Shown: piece after piece, positions 1 through 8,718 of the stretch
Position numbering within the stretch: the stretch's first letter is position 1
Layout of the letters: every line of letters starts with the position of its first letter
Origin: Nocardioides mangrovi
Lineage (GTDB): Bacteria; Actinomycetota; Actinomycetes; Propionibacteriales; Nocardioidaceae
Length of the DNA stretch: 64,000 nucleotides
NCBI RefSeq assembly: GCF_020073815.1
Contig: NZ_JAIQZJ010000002.1
Coordinates: 62,001 to 126,000, forward strand
Reading direction: 5' to 3'
Notes under the pieces: generated by a model
Databases searched by the model: none
What the model saw: only the letters and a program-made list of their open reading frames with translations
Told to the model about the DNA's origin: nothing
Program-made: the position numbers and the translations under genes

Positions 1-312
1 GACCGCGACTGGATCGTGAACTCCCGCAACACCGCCGACGAGGAGGTGCTGCGGATGCTCGCGTCGATGGCCGGCTTCACGCCGCGGATCACCCACCGCA
101 TCGACGCGCTGGAGCTCGTCGACGACCTCATCGTCGCGGGCCGCGGCATCGGGCTCCTCCCCCGCGGGCGCGCGTCCCGCCGCGGTGTGCGCGTGCTGCC
201 GCTCACCGACCCGCCGGTGACGATGCGGACCTACGCGGTCGTCCGCCGCGGCCGCGACCGCTGGTCGCCGCTGCGGACCGTGCTCGACGCGCTGGCCGCC
301 GGCTCCTCGTAG
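1..312 (+). CDS. LysR-type transcriptional regulator, C-terminal fragment (cut by window edge)
   Basis: The frame is open from base 1 and ends at TAG 310-312, so only the last 103 residues are seen. They read as the end of a LysR effector-binding domain: a stretch ending GRGIGLLPR (the usual pocket-lining strand that recognises a co-inducer), then a loop of basic residues and a last strand TYAVVRRGRDRWSP, typical of the closing part of the fold. The helix-turn-helix lies off the left edge. The 3' end overlaps the tail of the convergent methyltransferase gene by 82 bp. The regulated gene cannot be told from this window. Confidence 0.72.
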   Translation, partial: DRDWIVNSRNTADEEVLRMLASMAGFTPRITHRIDALELVDDLIVAGRGIGLLPRGRASRRGVRVLPLTDPPVTMRTYAVVRRGRDRWSPLRTVLDALAAGSS

Positions 313-1457
313 CCGCCGCCGACCACCTCGGCGACCGCCCGCAGCCGCGCCCGGGTGATGTCGGCGACCGTGAGCAGCCCGGCGAGGTGGGCGTTGGACC
401 CGACCCGCGTCGGCTCCGCGGAGTTGATGCTCACGCAGCGGCGGGTACCGCCATCGGCGGCGTTCTGCAGGGCGACCGCGTGCCCCGTCGTACCGCTGCC
501 GGCGAAGAAGTCGAGCACCAGCGCGTCGTCGGGCATCGTGCCGAGGATCCGGCGGACGAGGCCGGTCGGCTTGGGCGACTCGAAGACGTGGCCGACGAGG
601 TCCTTGAGCTCGGCGACCGCAGTGTCGGTGGAGCCGATCTCCTCGGCGAGCCAGACGGTGCGCAGCTTCTTGCGCCGGGGCGCGCCGTCGGCGGGCTGCA
701 GCCAGTCGAGCTGGTAGACGTCGACCCGCTCGCCGGTGCGGCCGTTGACCCGCCGGCAGACCAGGTCGCCGGGGCGCTCGTCGATGCGCGGCCGGCTCCA
801 CCGCCACACCGCCGGCCGGCCGTCGCCGAAGACCGGGCCGATCTCCACGGCGCCCTCGAACGGCGCGGTGCTCACCCGCCCGCTGTCCGGGTCGCCCCAC
901 ACCGTGAAGTGCAGCGTCCGCGCGGTGACGGGGTTGAACTTCTTGTTGGTGTTGCGCAGCGGCAGGTGACGGTAGCGGCGCCCGTCCGCGGTCACGAGCG
1001 GGAAGTCGCGCTCGTCGACGTGGTCCGGCGAGGTCGCGTCGAGCGCCGTACGACGGGCGTCGCGGGCGTAGACGAGGAGGTACTCGTGGCTGGTGGCGAA
1101 GCCCCGCCCCAGCTGCCGGCCCTTCGGGTTGAGGTTGACCGCGACCTGGGCGAGGAAGTTCTGCTCGCCGTACACCTCGTCCATCAGCAGCCGCAGGTAG
1201 GCGACCTCGTGGTCGTCGATGCTGACGAAGATGGCACCGGTCTCGGCGAGGACCTCGCGCGCCGCCTCCAGCCGCGGCCGCATCATCGCGACCCAGGTGG
1301 CGTGGCCGCGGAAGTCGTCGCGGTAGGCGAACTCGTTGCCGGTGTTGTAGGGCGGGTCGATGTAGACCAGGTCGACGGGACGGCCCAGGAGCGCCGGGAG
1401 CGTAGGCAGCACGTCGAGGTTGTCGCCCTCGACGAAGGTGTTCCACGACGGCACCAC
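231..1457 (-). CDS. Beta-class DNA (adenine-N6) methyltransferase, orphan Mod-like
   Basis: 408 aa. A DPPY catalytic motif sits at residues 34-37 (VDLVYIDPPYNTGNEF) and the AdoMet-binding motif DFFAGSGTT begins near residue 316. This order, catalytic motif first, defines beta-class N6-adenine methyltransferases such as type III Mod subunits. The middle region should carry target recognition. No restriction (Res) gene lies on either side, so it looks like an orphan methylase or a solitary remnant of a restriction system. The start is GTG-GTG; a TAGTGT hexamer lies 6 nt upstream, which suggests a leaderless transcript. The last 27 codons run antisense into the LysR gene; the tail after about residue 380 is low in complexity and may be dispensable. 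Confidence 0.85.
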   Translation of the reverse strand: MVPSWNTFVEGDNLDVLPTLPALLGRPVDLVYIDPPYNTGNEFAYRDDFRGHATWVAMMRPRLEAAREVLAETGAIFVSIDDHEVAYLRLLMDEVYGEQNFLAQVAVNLNPKGRQLGRGFATSHEYLLVYARDARRTALDATSPDHVDERDFPLVTADGRRYRHLPLRNTNKKFNPVTARTLHFTVWGDPDSGRVSTAPFEGAVEIGPVFGDGRPAVWRWSRPRIDERPGDLVCRRVNGRTGERVDVYQLDWLQPADGAPRRKKLRTVWLAEEIGSTDTAVAELKDLVGHVFESPKPTGLVRRILGTMPDDALVLDFFAGSGTTGHAVALQNAADGGTRRCVSINSAEPTRVGSNAHLAGLLTVADITRARLRAVAEVVGGGYEEPAASASSTVRSGDQRSRPRRTTA

Positions 1458-1463
1458 ACCGCG

Positions 1464-1469
1464 ACACTA
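1464..1469 (-). promoter_or_regulatory. Putative -10 box (TAGTGT) of the methyltransferase gene
   Basis: TAGTGT fits the actinobacterial TANNNT -10 pattern and lies 6 nt before the GTG at 1457, so transcription would begin at or next to the start codon. No Shine-Dalgarno sequence is visible. Inference from spacing only. Confidence 0.5.
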
Positions 1470-1504
1470 GGCGATTCCTACCCGGATCCTGGGGAGCCGC
1501 GACT

Positions 1505-1510
1505 TACCAT
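1505..1510 (+). promoter_or_regulatory. Putative -10 box (TACCAT) of the phosphodiester glycosidase gene
   Basis: TACCAT lies exactly 7 nt before the GTG at 1518, with no ribosome-binding site between. This geometry predicts a leaderless mRNA. The same 60-bp gap carries the opposing promoter of the methyltransferase. Confidence 0.5.
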
Positions 1511-1517
1511 CGGGCAG

Positions 1518-2759
1518 GTGCGTAGGCGGATCTCGGTCGTGGTGGGGCTGGTCGCGTGCACCCTCGTGGGGGTCGCGCCCGCCCTCGCCGGCGACCCGAC
1601 GTCGGGTCCGACGGCGCGGTCGGACCAGCACCGCAACCTGAACCCTCAGCAGACCTCGGACCACGAACGGGGCGACGTCGCCGCGCCGCTCCCGTCCTTC
1701 CTGCGCCGCGCGACAACCTCCTCCAGCGCGCCGGTCACCTGGCGGGTCGCGCCCGGCGTCCACTACACGAAGTGGTCCCAGACCGACGCCCGCGGCCCGA
1801 TCCGGGCCCACCTGCTCACCGTGAGCACGCGGAAGAAGGGCGTGCGGATCGACTACGCCAGCGTCGGCGGGGTGCGGCAGACGGCGACGGTGCCGGACAT
1901 CCTGGCCCGCGACAAGGCCGTCGCGGGCGTCAACGGCGACTTCTACGACATCGGCCACTCGGGTGCGCCGTTCGGGCTCGGCAAGGATCGGCAGCGCGGC
2001 CTGCTGCACGGCCGCGAGAACAACGGCAACGCCGCCTTCTACATCGCCCGCAACGGTCGCCCGGACATCGGCTCGCTGCCGATGGAGGCCTCGATCGTCG
2101 ACCACCCGCGGATCAAGGTCACCAACCTCAACTCACCGGCGGTCGCGGCCGGCGGGGTCGGCATCTACACCCACGCCTGGGGCCGGACCACCGGCACCGG
2201 CATGACCAACGGCCAGCAGAAGGACATCCGCGCCGTGTGGGTCGAGCACGGCAAGGTCGTGAGGAACCGCTCGCACCTGCAGACCGGCAAGGACGTGCGC
2301 GGCCTCCTCCTCGTCGGCCGCGGCCGCGGTGCCGAGCGGCTCAAGACGCTGCACAAGGGCACCCCGGTCAGGGTCCACTACGGCCTGCCCGCCCGGCCGC
2401 AGATGGCGATCACCGGCAGCAACTACCTCGTGCACACCGGGATCATCCAGGCCACCGACGACCGGATCCTCCAGCCGCGGACGGCGGTCGGGATCGACCA
2501 CGACACCGGCGAGGTGCTCTTCCTCGTCATCGACGGCCGGACGGCGCAGAGCCGTGGCTACACGCTGGTCGAGCTCGCCGACATGATGATCGACCTCGGG
2601 GCGGACGAGGCGATCAACCTCGATGGCGGCGGCTCCTCGACGATGGTCGCCAAGGGCCAGAGCGGCAGGACCAAGGTGATGAACCATCCCTCGGACGGCT
2701 TCCTGCGCCACGTGGCCAACGCGGTCGAGGTGACCTACACGCGGCCCAAGAAGCACTAG
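1518..2759 (+). CDS. Secreted phosphodiester glycosidase (NAGPA/DUF2233 family)
   Basis: 413 aa. The GTG start is chosen because it begins a clear signal peptide (three arginines, hydrophobic VVVGLVACTLVGV, then an APALAGD cleavage region) and sits 7 nt after a TACCAT box, although the frame is open much further upstream. Family motifs are NGDFYD at residues 139-144 and LDGGGSS around residues 368-374, both typical of the phosphodiester glycosidase domain named after the human uncovering enzyme. Bacterial members are thought to cleave sugar-phosphodiester bonds in exopolysaccharides or wall polymers. Residues about 30-75 look like a disordered linker. The substrate is unknown; the protein should act outside the membrane. 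Its stop overlaps the convergent lipoprotein gene by 4 bp. Confidence 0.85.
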   Translation: MRRRISVVVGLVACTLVGVAPALAGDPTSGPTARSDQHRNLNPQQTSDHERGDVAAPLPSFLRRATTSSSAPVTWRVAPGVHYTKWSQTDARGPIRAHLLTVSTRKKGVRIDYASVGGVRQTATVPDILARDKAVAGVNGDFYDIGHSGAPFGLGKDRQRGLLHGRENNGNAAFYIARNGRPDIGSLPMEASIVDHPRIKVTNLNSPAVAAGGVGIYTHAWGRTTGTGMTNGQQKDIRAVWVEHGKVVRNRSHLQTGKDVRGLLLVGRGRGAERLKTLHKGTPVRVHYGLPARPQMAITGSNYLVHTGIIQATDDRILQPRTAVGIDHDTGEVLFLVIDGRTAQSRGYTLVELADMMIDLGADEAINLDGGGSSTMVAKGQSGRTKVMNHPSDGFLRHVANAVEVTYTRPKKH

Positions 2760-3223
2760 GAGGCACTGAGCGAGTCGTCCACCGCCACGAGTGCGACGGT
2801 CGTGATCGGCGCCAGGCACTGGATCTCCGCGGACGGCTTGCCGCTCGCGCTGATGCTCAGGTCGGCGCCGGACCCGGTCACGGACACCTCGTTCGGCGGC
2901 GAGCAGCCGAGGTCGACGACCGCCGCCCCGAGGCGCTGCCCGTCGTCGAGGTCCGCGTGCTCGGCAGCCGCGAGCACCTCGCGCTGGAGCTGCTCGGAGG
3001 GGAAGCCGAAGACGTAGCGACGCAGCGACCTCTCGCTGTCGACCCAGGTGATCTGGTCGGTGACCTGGCCGCCGCCCTCGGTGACGGTGATCATCGCGAC
3101 CTGGTGGTAGAGAGCGTCCGCCACGGTGCCGCTGCCCACGGGGGCACTGCCGCCCGACTGGTCCGAGCCGCAGCCGCCCAGCACGAGCGCGGCGGCCACC
3201 AGGAACGGTCCGAGAAGTCGCAT
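2756..3223 (-). CDS. Putative lipoprotein, function unknown
   Basis: 155 aa. The N-terminus is a lipoprotein signal: MRLL, a hydrophobic run and LGGC with the lipidated cysteine at position 18, followed by a serine/glycine-rich linker. The mature part of about 120 residues contains two further cysteines that could form one disulfide. I do not recognise a family. Its C-terminus meets that of the phosphodiester glycosidase with a 4-bp convergent overlap. A TACCGT hexamer lies 9 nt before the ATG in the gap shared with the glycosylase gene, which may hold promoters for both. Confidence 0.75.
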   Translation of the reverse strand: MRLLGPFLVAAALVLGGCGSDQSGGSAPVGSGTVADALYHQVAMITVTEGGGQVTDQITWVDSERSLRRYVFGFPSEQLQREVLAAAEHADLDDGQRLGAAVVDLGCSPPNEVSVTGSGADLSISASGKPSAEIQCLAPITTVALVAVDDSLSAS

Positions 3224-3282
3224 GTCAGTGGGACGGTACCCGTCCCGTGCCGGTTCCCCACCGGCGTGGCAGGCTTCGGGCC

Positions 3283-3861
3283 GTGGCCCGCTTCACCCGC
3301 GCCGAGCTCGAGTCCTTCCGCGACGCCGAGGTCCCCGACCTGCTGCCCGGCCCCGGCGACCCGCCGCTGCGGCTGCTCTTCGTCGGCATCAACCCGGGCC
3401 TGTGGACCGCGGCCGTCCAGACCCACTTCGCGCGCCCGGGCAACCGCTTCTACCCCGCGCTGCTGGAGGCGGGCATCATCGACCGCCCCGTCGACGCCGG
3501 CGCCGGGATGACCGACGCCGACCGCGACTACTTCCGCGCCCGCGGGATCGGCATCACCAACGTCGTACGCCGCGCGACCGCCCGCGCCGACGAGCTCACC
3601 ACCGAGGAGCTCCGCGCGGGCGGCCGGGCGCTGGTCGAGCGGATCGAGCGCACCGCCCCTCGGGTCGTCGCGATCGCCGGCATCACCGCCTACCGCGCCG
3701 CCTTCTCGGTCCCGAAGGCGTCCGTCGGCCGCCAGCCCGAGCCGCTCGGGAGCGCCGAGCTGTGGGTGGTGCCCAACCCGAGCGGCCTCAACGCCCACGA
3801 CACCGTCGACTCCCTCGCGGCGGCGTACGCCGACGTCGCGCGGGCGGCTGGGCTGCTCTAG
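3283..3861 (+). CDS. mug: G/U mismatch-specific uracil-DNA glycosylase (Mug/TDG family)
   Basis: 192 aa from the GTG at 3283. The family motifs are present: GINPG at residues 35-39, whose asparagine activates the water in Mug, and NPSGLN at 165-170, the loop that penetrates the DNA. The length fits bacterial Mug proteins, which remove uracil and ethenocytosine opposite G. An in-frame GTG at 3247 exists, but its extra residues are not family-like, and a CAGGCT hexamer 7 nt before 3283 fits a leaderless promoter. It faces the divergent lipoprotein gene. The family call is strong; the exact damaged base it prefers is not known. Confidence 0.88.
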   Translation: MARFTRAELESFRDAEVPDLLPGPGDPPLRLLFVGINPGLWTAAVQTHFARPGNRFYPALLEAGIIDRPVDAGAGMTDADRDYFRARGIGITNVVRRATARADELTTEELRAGGRALVERIERTAPRVVAIAGITAYRAAFSVPKASVGRQPEPLGSAELWVVPNPSGLNAHDTVDSLAAAYADVARAAGLL

Positions 3862-3883
3862 GTCCACCTGTCAGGGTGGAGGG

Positions 3884-4759
3884 ATGACCGACCCCACGGG
3901 ACCGATCGTTGTCACCGGAGCCAACGGCTTCGTCGGCTCTCGCGTGTGCCGAGCACTCGTCGAGCGAGGCGCCGCCGTTCGGGGCGTCGTCCGCCGCGCC
4001 GGCACGGCCCCCGAGAGAGTGGAGGAGCACGTCGGCGACTTCGGCGACCCGGTCTTCGCAGCGGCGGTGCTCGACGGCGCGGCCGCGGCCGTCACGACCG
4101 TGCACCCGATGGGCAGCGACCGCGCAGTCCAGCAGCAGGTGGGTGTCGAGGCCACCGCGACCTTCGCCCGCGCGGCCGCGGACGCCGCGGTGGCCCGACT
4201 GGTGCACGTCTCGACCGCCGCCGTCTACGACCGCTCCCCCGGCGTCGGCGACATCGACGAGTCGGCGGATCTCGTCGGCGAGGACGGCAACGACTACGCC
4301 GTCACCAAGCGCGACACCGACGCAGCGATCGCCGGGATCGACGGCCCGACCCGGGTGCTGGTCCGGCCGCCCGCGATCCTCGGTCCGGGCGAGACGTCCG
4401 TGTGGAACTCGCTGCGCCCGGCCGCGATGCGGGAGGACGCCGCGCAGCGCCGCACCCCGCCGGACGGAACGTTCGCCTGGGTGCACGTGGACGACCTCGC
4501 CACGCTCCTCGCCGACGTCGCGACCGGTCAGCTGCCCGGACCGGTCGACGGCGCCTGCACGGTGGTCAACGTCGCGGCCGAGCCCGCGACCCAGCGCGAC
4601 TACTACGCGACGGTGGCCGGCGCCCTCGGCGTCGACCCGGTCTGGAGCGACGAGCCGGCCTGGACCGGGCGGATCGTGACCGACCGCGCGCGTGCGTGGG
4701 GCTGGACGCCCCAGGTCGCGCTCGATCAGGCGCTCGCCGAGATCGCCGCCGGCCTGTAG
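3884..4759 (+). CDS. NAD(P)-dependent epimerase/dehydratase family protein
   Basis: 291 aa, extended SDR fold. The N-terminus carries the dinucleotide motif TGANGFVG at residues 11-18. A catalytic tyrosine-lysine pair appears in the segment NDYAVTKRDTD. The middle of the protein (LVRPPAILGPGETSVWN) is the standard substrate loop of NAD-dependent epimerase-like proteins. GGAGGG stands just before the ATG at 3884. The gene is monocistronic, 22 bp after mug, and its last 34 bp overlap the convergent DHFR-like gene. Substrate unknown; such proteins act on nucleotide sugars, flavonoid-like ketones or sterols. Confidence 0.82.
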   Translation: MTDPTGPIVVTGANGFVGSRVCRALVERGAAVRGVVRRAGTAPERVEEHVGDFGDPVFAAAVLDGAAAAVTTVHPMGSDRAVQQQVGVEATATFARAAADAAVARLVHVSTAAVYDRSPGVGDIDESADLVGEDGNDYAVTKRDTDAAIAGIDGPTRVLVRPPAILGPGETSVWNSLRPAAMREDAAQRRTPPDGTFAWVHVDDLATLLADVATGQLPGPVDGACTVVNVAAEPATQRDYYATVAGALGVDPVWSDEPAWTGRIVTDRARAWGWTPQVALDQALAEIAAGL

Positions 4760-5280
4760 ACGGCGTACGTCGTCGGGCCCAGCTCCTCCGAGCTCACGAG
4801 GTGCAGCTCGGCCACGCCGTCGAACAGGCGCCCGCCCTGCCCGAGCACGACCGGGAAGGTGATCAGCCGGTACTCGTCGACCCGACCCGCGGCTGCGAGC
4901 GCCCGGACGACGCTGACGCTGCCGATGACCGCGATGTCGCCGAGGCCGTCGAGGTCGTCGATGCCGGTGCGGTGGTGGGAGTTCGGCCAGGCCGAGAGGT
5001 CGGGCGCGGTGCTGCTGAGCACCACCTTGCGGGCGCGGTTCATCGCGTCCGCGAAGTCGCCGCTCCGGGTCGGCCACAGCGTGGCGAAGTGCTCCCAGGT
5101 ACGCCGTCCGAAGAGCAGCGTGCCGGTGTCGTAGAGGTCGCCGAGGCGGAACTTGTCGCCCGCGATGCCCTCGGGTCCGTAGCGGAAGGCCCAGCCGCCG
5201 TACGGCGTGCCGCCGCGGCCATCGGGGTCCTCGACGACGCCGTCGAGGGTGGTGAAGGAGACAACGGTGAGTGTGGTCAT
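4726..5280 (-). CDS. Dihydrofolate reductase family protein (RibD C-terminal domain)
   Basis: 184 aa. The opening MTTLTVVSFTTLDGVVEDPDG, then FRLGDLYDTGTLLFGRRTWE and the late VIGSVSVVRAL and FPVVLGQGGRLFDG segments are the typical pattern of the RibD_C/DHFR-like fold that binds NADPH. These stand-alone actinobacterial proteins are not the essential folate enzyme; their substrates are mostly unknown. It lies 54 bp downstream of the ECF sigma gene on the same strand, so it is probably in an operon with it and glgC. Its 3' end overlaps the epimerase gene. Confidence 0.85.
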   Translation of the reverse strand: MTTLTVVSFTTLDGVVEDPDGRGGTPYGGWAFRYGPEGIAGDKFRLGDLYDTGTLLFGRRTWEHFATLWPTRSGDFADAMNRARKVVLSSTAPDLSAWPNSHHRTGIDDLDGLGDIAVIGSVSVVRALAAAGRVDEYRLITFPVVLGQGGRLFDGVAELHLVSSEELGPTTYAVYRPAAISASA

Positions 5281-5334
5281 GCCAGGACATACCGACGCGG
5301 CGGCCCCGACTCATCGCACCCCAGGCAAAAGACC

Positions 5335-6249
5335 TCAGGCGAAGAGCGCGAAGACCGCCGGATCCGCATGGACGGTGAGGCGGGTGATCAGGTCGCCGGA
5401 GGTGGTCGCGACCTGCATCGAGTGCGGCTCGCCGTCGCGCCGACACAGGAAGGCCGCCTCGCCGTTGGCCCACACCGGCTTCGTCTGCCAGCTCGTGCCG
5501 CGGGTGCGGAAGACGCGCTCCATGAACCCGCCGTAGTCCGCCCGACCGCGGTACCAGTTCCACATCGGCGGCATCTCCATCACGACGTCGTCGGCCAGCA
5601 TCGCCACGATCGCCGCGACGTCGGCACGCTCGAACGCCGCGACATAGCGGTCCACCACCGCACGCTGCTGCGCCGGCGGCTCCGCCTGACCCTCCGGGTC
5701 GACGCCCTCCTCGGCGAGTCGGGTGCGGGCTCGCTGGAGCGCGCTGTTGACCGCAGCCGTCGACATGTCGAGCGCAGCCGCCACCTCCGCGGCCGGCAGC
5801 TCGAGCGCCTCGCGCAGGAGCAGCACCGCGCGCTGCCGGGCCGGCAGCAGCTGGAGCGCCGCCACCAGCGCGATCCGGAGCCGGCTGCGCTCCACGGCAC
5901 CCGCCTCCGGGTCGGCGGGCAGCGGCACCAGCCAGGGCACCTCGGTCCCCGGCACGAAGTCGGCGTCCGGGTCGGTGAAGACCTCCCCGACGCCCGACGG
6001 CAGCGGCCGCGACCGCGCACTCTGGAGCGCGTTCAGACAGGCGTTGGTGGCGATCCGGTAGAGCCAGGTGCGCAGCGAGCTGCGCGACGCGTCGTACCGG
6101 TCCGCCGCTCGCCACGCGCGCAGCAGTGTCTCCTGCAGCAGGTCCTCCGCGTCGTGCGGCGAGCCGAGCATCCGGTAGCAGTGGACGAGGAGCTCGCGAC
6201 GGTACGGCGCGACGGCCGCCTCGAAGGCGGCCTGCGCATCGAGGCTCAC
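5335..6249 (-). CDS. ECF RNA polymerase sigma factor with SnoaL-like C-terminal domain (SigX5/SigJ type)
   Basis: 304 aa. Sigma region 2 is seen at residues about 8-80 ([20 protein letters not shown] and the region 2.4 segment [16 protein letters not shown]), region 4 at about 130-185 ([16 protein letters not shown], then the helix-turn-helix [17 protein letters not shown]). The remaining 110 residues ([20 protein letters not shown] onward) form a SnoaL-like domain, which in this ECF group modulates activity in place of a separate anti-sigma factor. The start codon overlaps the glgC stop by 4 bp (ATGA), so translation is coupled to glgC. No anti-sigma gene is nearby. Confidence 0.88.
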   Translation of the reverse strand: MSLDAQAAFEAAVAPYRRELLVHCYRMLGSPHDAEDLLQETLLRAWRAADRYDASRSSLRTWLYRIATNACLNALQSARSRPLPSGVGEVFTDPDADFVPGTEVPWLVPLPADPEAGAVERSRLRIALVAALQLLPARQRAVLLLREALELPAAEVAAALDMSTAAVNSALQRARTRLAEEGVDPEGQAEPPAQQRAVVDRYVAAFERADVAAIVAMLADDVVMEMPPMWNWYRGRADYGGFMERVFRTRGTSWQTKPVWANGEAAFLCRRDGEPHSMQVATTSGDLITRLTVHADPAVFALFA

Positions 6250-7493
6250 CCCGGGAACGGGTGGTCCTTCCCCAGCACCACGAGGCCGTCCTCGACGACG
6301 AACCCGCGCGCCTTGTCGGCCTCGAGGTCGACGCCGAGCTCGGCGCCCGGCGGGATCACCACGTGCTTGTCGATGATCGCGTTGCGCACGACCGCGCCCG
6401 CGCCGACGTGGACGCCGTTCATGAGGACCGCTCCGGTCACCTCCGCGCCGGCGTCGACGCGCACAGCGGGCGAGAGCACCGACCGCTTCACCTTGCCGCC
6501 GGTGACGACGACACCGGGCGAGAGCACGGCCTCGTCGACGCGCGCCTTCTCGCCGCCGCCGCCCTGCACGAGCTTGGCCGGCGGCTGCGGGCCGTAGGAG
6601 GTGTAGATCGGCCAGTCGAAGTTGTAGAGGTTGAAGACCGGCAGCGGCGAGACGACGTCCATGTGCGCGGCGTAGTAGGAGCCGAGCGTCCCGACGTCAC
6701 GCCAGTAGCCGCGGTCGCGGTCGGTCGAGCCCGCGACGTCGTTGTCCTTGAAGTCGTAGACCGCGGCCTGCTGGCGGCGGACGAACGACGGCACGATGTC
6801 GCCGCCCATGTCGTGCTTGGAGCCGATCTCGCTCGAGTCGCGGGTGACCGCCTCGACCAGCGCGTCGGCGTCGAAGACGTAGTTGCCCATCGAGGCGAGC
6901 ACCTCGCCGGGGCTGTCGGGGAGGCCGACGGGGTCCTTCGGCTTCTCCAGGAACTCCCGGATCCGGGTCGGCTCCTCGGGGTGCACGTCGATGACGCCGA
7001 ACTGGTCGGCCATCTCGATCGGCTGCCGGATCGCGGCGACCGTGCAGGCCGCGCCGCTGCGGATGTGCGCCTTGACCATCTGGTCGAAGTCCATCCGGTA
7101 GACGTGGTCGGCGCCGACCACGACGACGATGTCGGGGCGGTCGTCGCGGATCAGGTTGAGCGACTGGTAGATCGCGTCGGCGCTGCCGAGGTACCAGTGC
7201 TTGCCGACCCGCTGCTGTGCCGGCACCGGCGTGACGTAGTTGCCGAGCATCGTCGACATCCGCCAGGTCTGGGTGACGTGGCGGTCGAGGCTGTGCGACT
7301 TGTACTGCGTCAGCACGACCACCTGGAGGTAGCCGGAGTTGACGACGTTGGAGAGCGCGAAGTCGATGAGGCGGTAGATGCCGGCGAACGGCACGGCCGG
7401 CTTCGCGCGGTCGGCCGTGAGCGGCATCAGCCGCTTCCCCTCGCCGCCCGCGAGGACGATCGCCAGGACCTTCTTGCGCGCGCGCAGAGCCAT
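6246..7493 (-). CDS. glgC: Glucose-1-phosphate adenylyltransferase (ADP-glucose pyrophosphorylase)
   Basis: 415 aa, the usual bacterial length. It makes ADP-glucose from ATP and glucose-1-phosphate for glycogen and maltose-1-phosphate synthesis. The nucleotide-binding motif AGGEGKRL is at residues 15-22, followed by [19 protein letters not shown]; the sugar-phosphate region and the C-terminal left-handed beta-helix (repeats such as [11 protein letters not shown] and [14 protein letters not shown]) are complete. It is divergent from glgM across 37 bp, as in mycobacteria. A TACGTT hexamer 6 nt upstream of the ATG suggests a leaderless transcript. Downstream it overlaps the ECF sigma gene. Confidence 0.96.
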   Translation of the reverse strand: MALRARKKVLAIVLAGGEGKRLMPLTADRAKPAVPFAGIYRLIDFALSNVVNSGYLQVVVLTQYKSHSLDRHVTQTWRMSTMLGNYVTPVPAQQRVGKHWYLGSADAIYQSLNLIRDDRPDIVVVVGADHVYRMDFDQMVKAHIRSGAACTVAAIRQPIEMADQFGVIDVHPEEPTRIREFLEKPKDPVGLPDSPGEVLASMGNYVFDADALVEAVTRDSSEIGSKHDMGGDIVPSFVRRQQAAVYDFKDNDVAGSTDRDRGYWRDVGTLGSYYAAHMDVVSPLPVFNLYNFDWPIYTSYGPQPPAKLVQGGGGEKARVDEAVLSPGVVVTGGKVKRSVLSPAVRVDAGAEVTGAVLMNGVHVGAGAVVRNAIIDKHVVIPPGAELGVDLEADKARGFVVEDGLVVLGKDHPFPG

Positions 7494-7499
7494 GTGCCC

Positions 7500-7505
7500 A
7501 ACGTA
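7500..7505 (-). promoter_or_regulatory. Putative -10 box (TACGTT) of glgC
   Basis: TACGTT lies 6 nt before the glgC ATG at 7493. With the opposing box at 7518-7523 it would place two leaderless promoters back to back inside 37 bp, so the upstream element of each promoter would lie within the other gene's promoter or coding start. Confidence 0.5.
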
Positions 7506-7517
7506 GCGGGATGTCGG

Positions 7518-7523
7518 TAGGTT
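7518..7523 (+). promoter_or_regulatory. Putative -10 box (TAGGTT) of glgM
   Basis: TAGGTT ends 7 nt before the GTG at 7531. No Shine-Dalgarno sequence is present, so a leaderless mRNA is likely. Confidence 0.5.
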
Positions 7524-7530
7524 CGAGGTT

Positions 7531-8718
7531 GTGCGCGTCGACGTCCTCTCCCGCGAGTACCCACCCGAGATCTACGGCGGGGCCGGTGTCCACGTCGCCG
7601 AGCTGGTCCGTGCCCTACGGGCGCGTCCCGACGTGGAGGCGCACGTGCACGCGTTCGGTGCGCTCCGCGACGAGCCGCTGACCTCGTCGTACGCCGACCT
7701 CGCGGAGCTCTCGGGCGCCAACGCCGCGCTGCGCACCCTCGGCGTCGACCTCGCGATCGCCGACGGCTGCGCCGGCACCGAGCTCGTGCACTCGCACACC
7801 TGGTACGCCAACATGGGCGGCCACCTCGCCGGGCTGCTGTACGGCGTCCCGCACGTCGTCACCGCCCACTCGCTCGAGCCGCTGCGACCGTGGAAGGCCG
7901 AGCAGCTCGGCGGCGGCTACGCCGTGTCGTCGTGGGCCGAGCGGACGGCGTACGAAGGCGCGGCCGCCGTGATCGCGGTGTCCTCGGCGATGCGCGACGA
8001 CGTGCTGCGGTCCTACCCGGCGGTCGACCCGGGGCGGGTGCACGTGGTGCACAACGGCATCGACACCGCCGACTGGTCACCGCGGGCGAACCCCGACCGC
8101 GTCCGGGAGCTCGGCGTCGACCCGGAGCGTCCGTCGGTCGTCTTCGTCGGCCGGATCACCCGGCAGAAGGGGCTGCCGCTCTTCCTGCGCGCGTGCGCCG
8201 CCCTGCCCGACGAGGTGCAGATCGTGCTGTGCGCGGGCGCCCCGGACACCCCCGAGATCATGGCCGAGGTCGAGGGCCTGGTGGCGTCGCTGCGCTCCTC
8301 GCGGTCGGGGGTGGTGTGGATCCCCGAGATGCTGCCGCGGCCTGATGTGGTGGCGCTGCTGACCGGAGCGACGGCGTTCGCCTGCCCCTCGATCTACGAG
8401 CCGCTCGGCATCGTCAACCTCGAGGCGATGGCGTGCGAGACCGCCGTGGTCGCCACCGCGACCGGCGGCATCCCGGAGGTCGTCGTCGACGGCGAGACCG
8501 GGCTGCTGGTGCCGATCTCGCAGGCGACCGACGGAACGGGCACCCCGCTCGACCCGGACCGGTACGTCGCGGACTTCGCCGCCGCGCTGACCTCCGTGGT
8601 GAGCGATCCCGACCGGGCCGCGGCGATGGGCCGGGCCGGGCGCGAGCGGGCGATCTCGGCGTTCAGCTGGGCCGCGATCGCGGAGCGGACGGTCGAGGTC
8701 TACCGCTCGGTGCTCTAG
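7531..8718 (+). CDS. glgM: GT4 alpha-glucosyltransferase, glycogen synthase / maltose-1-phosphate synthase type
   Basis: 395 aa with a GTG start. It is a GT-B enzyme of the GT4 family: [23 protein letters not shown] at the N-terminus, the acceptor-side segment [14 protein letters not shown], then [14 protein letters not shown] and the E-x7-E donor motif EPLGIVNLE. Actinobacterial proteins of this type (Rv1212c group) were first called GlgA and later shown to make maltose-1-phosphate from ADP-glucose and glucose-1-phosphate for the GlgE pathway. The divergent neighbour glgC supplies the ADP-glucose. I use glgM on family grounds; a purely glycogen-elongating role is not excluded. It ends at 8718, one base before the convergent secreted-protein gene. 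Confidence 0.9.
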   Translation: MRVDVLSREYPPEIYGGAGVHVAELVRALRARPDVEAHVHAFGALRDEPLTSSYADLAELSGANAALRTLGVDLAIADGCAGTELVHSHTWYANMGGHLAGLLYGVPHVVTAHSLEPLRPWKAEQLGGGYAVSSWAERTAYEGAAAVIAVSSAMRDDVLRSYPAVDPGRVHVVHNGIDTADWSPRANPDRVRELGVDPERPSVVFVGRITRQKGLPLFLRACAALPDEVQIVLCAGAPDTPEIMAEVEGLVASLRSSRSGVVWIPEMLPRPDVVALLTGATAFACPSIYEPLGIVNLEAMACETAVVATATGGIPEVVVDGETGLLVPISQATDGTGTPLDPDRYVADFAAALTSVVSDPDRAAAMGRAGRERAISAFSWAAIAERTVEVYRSVL

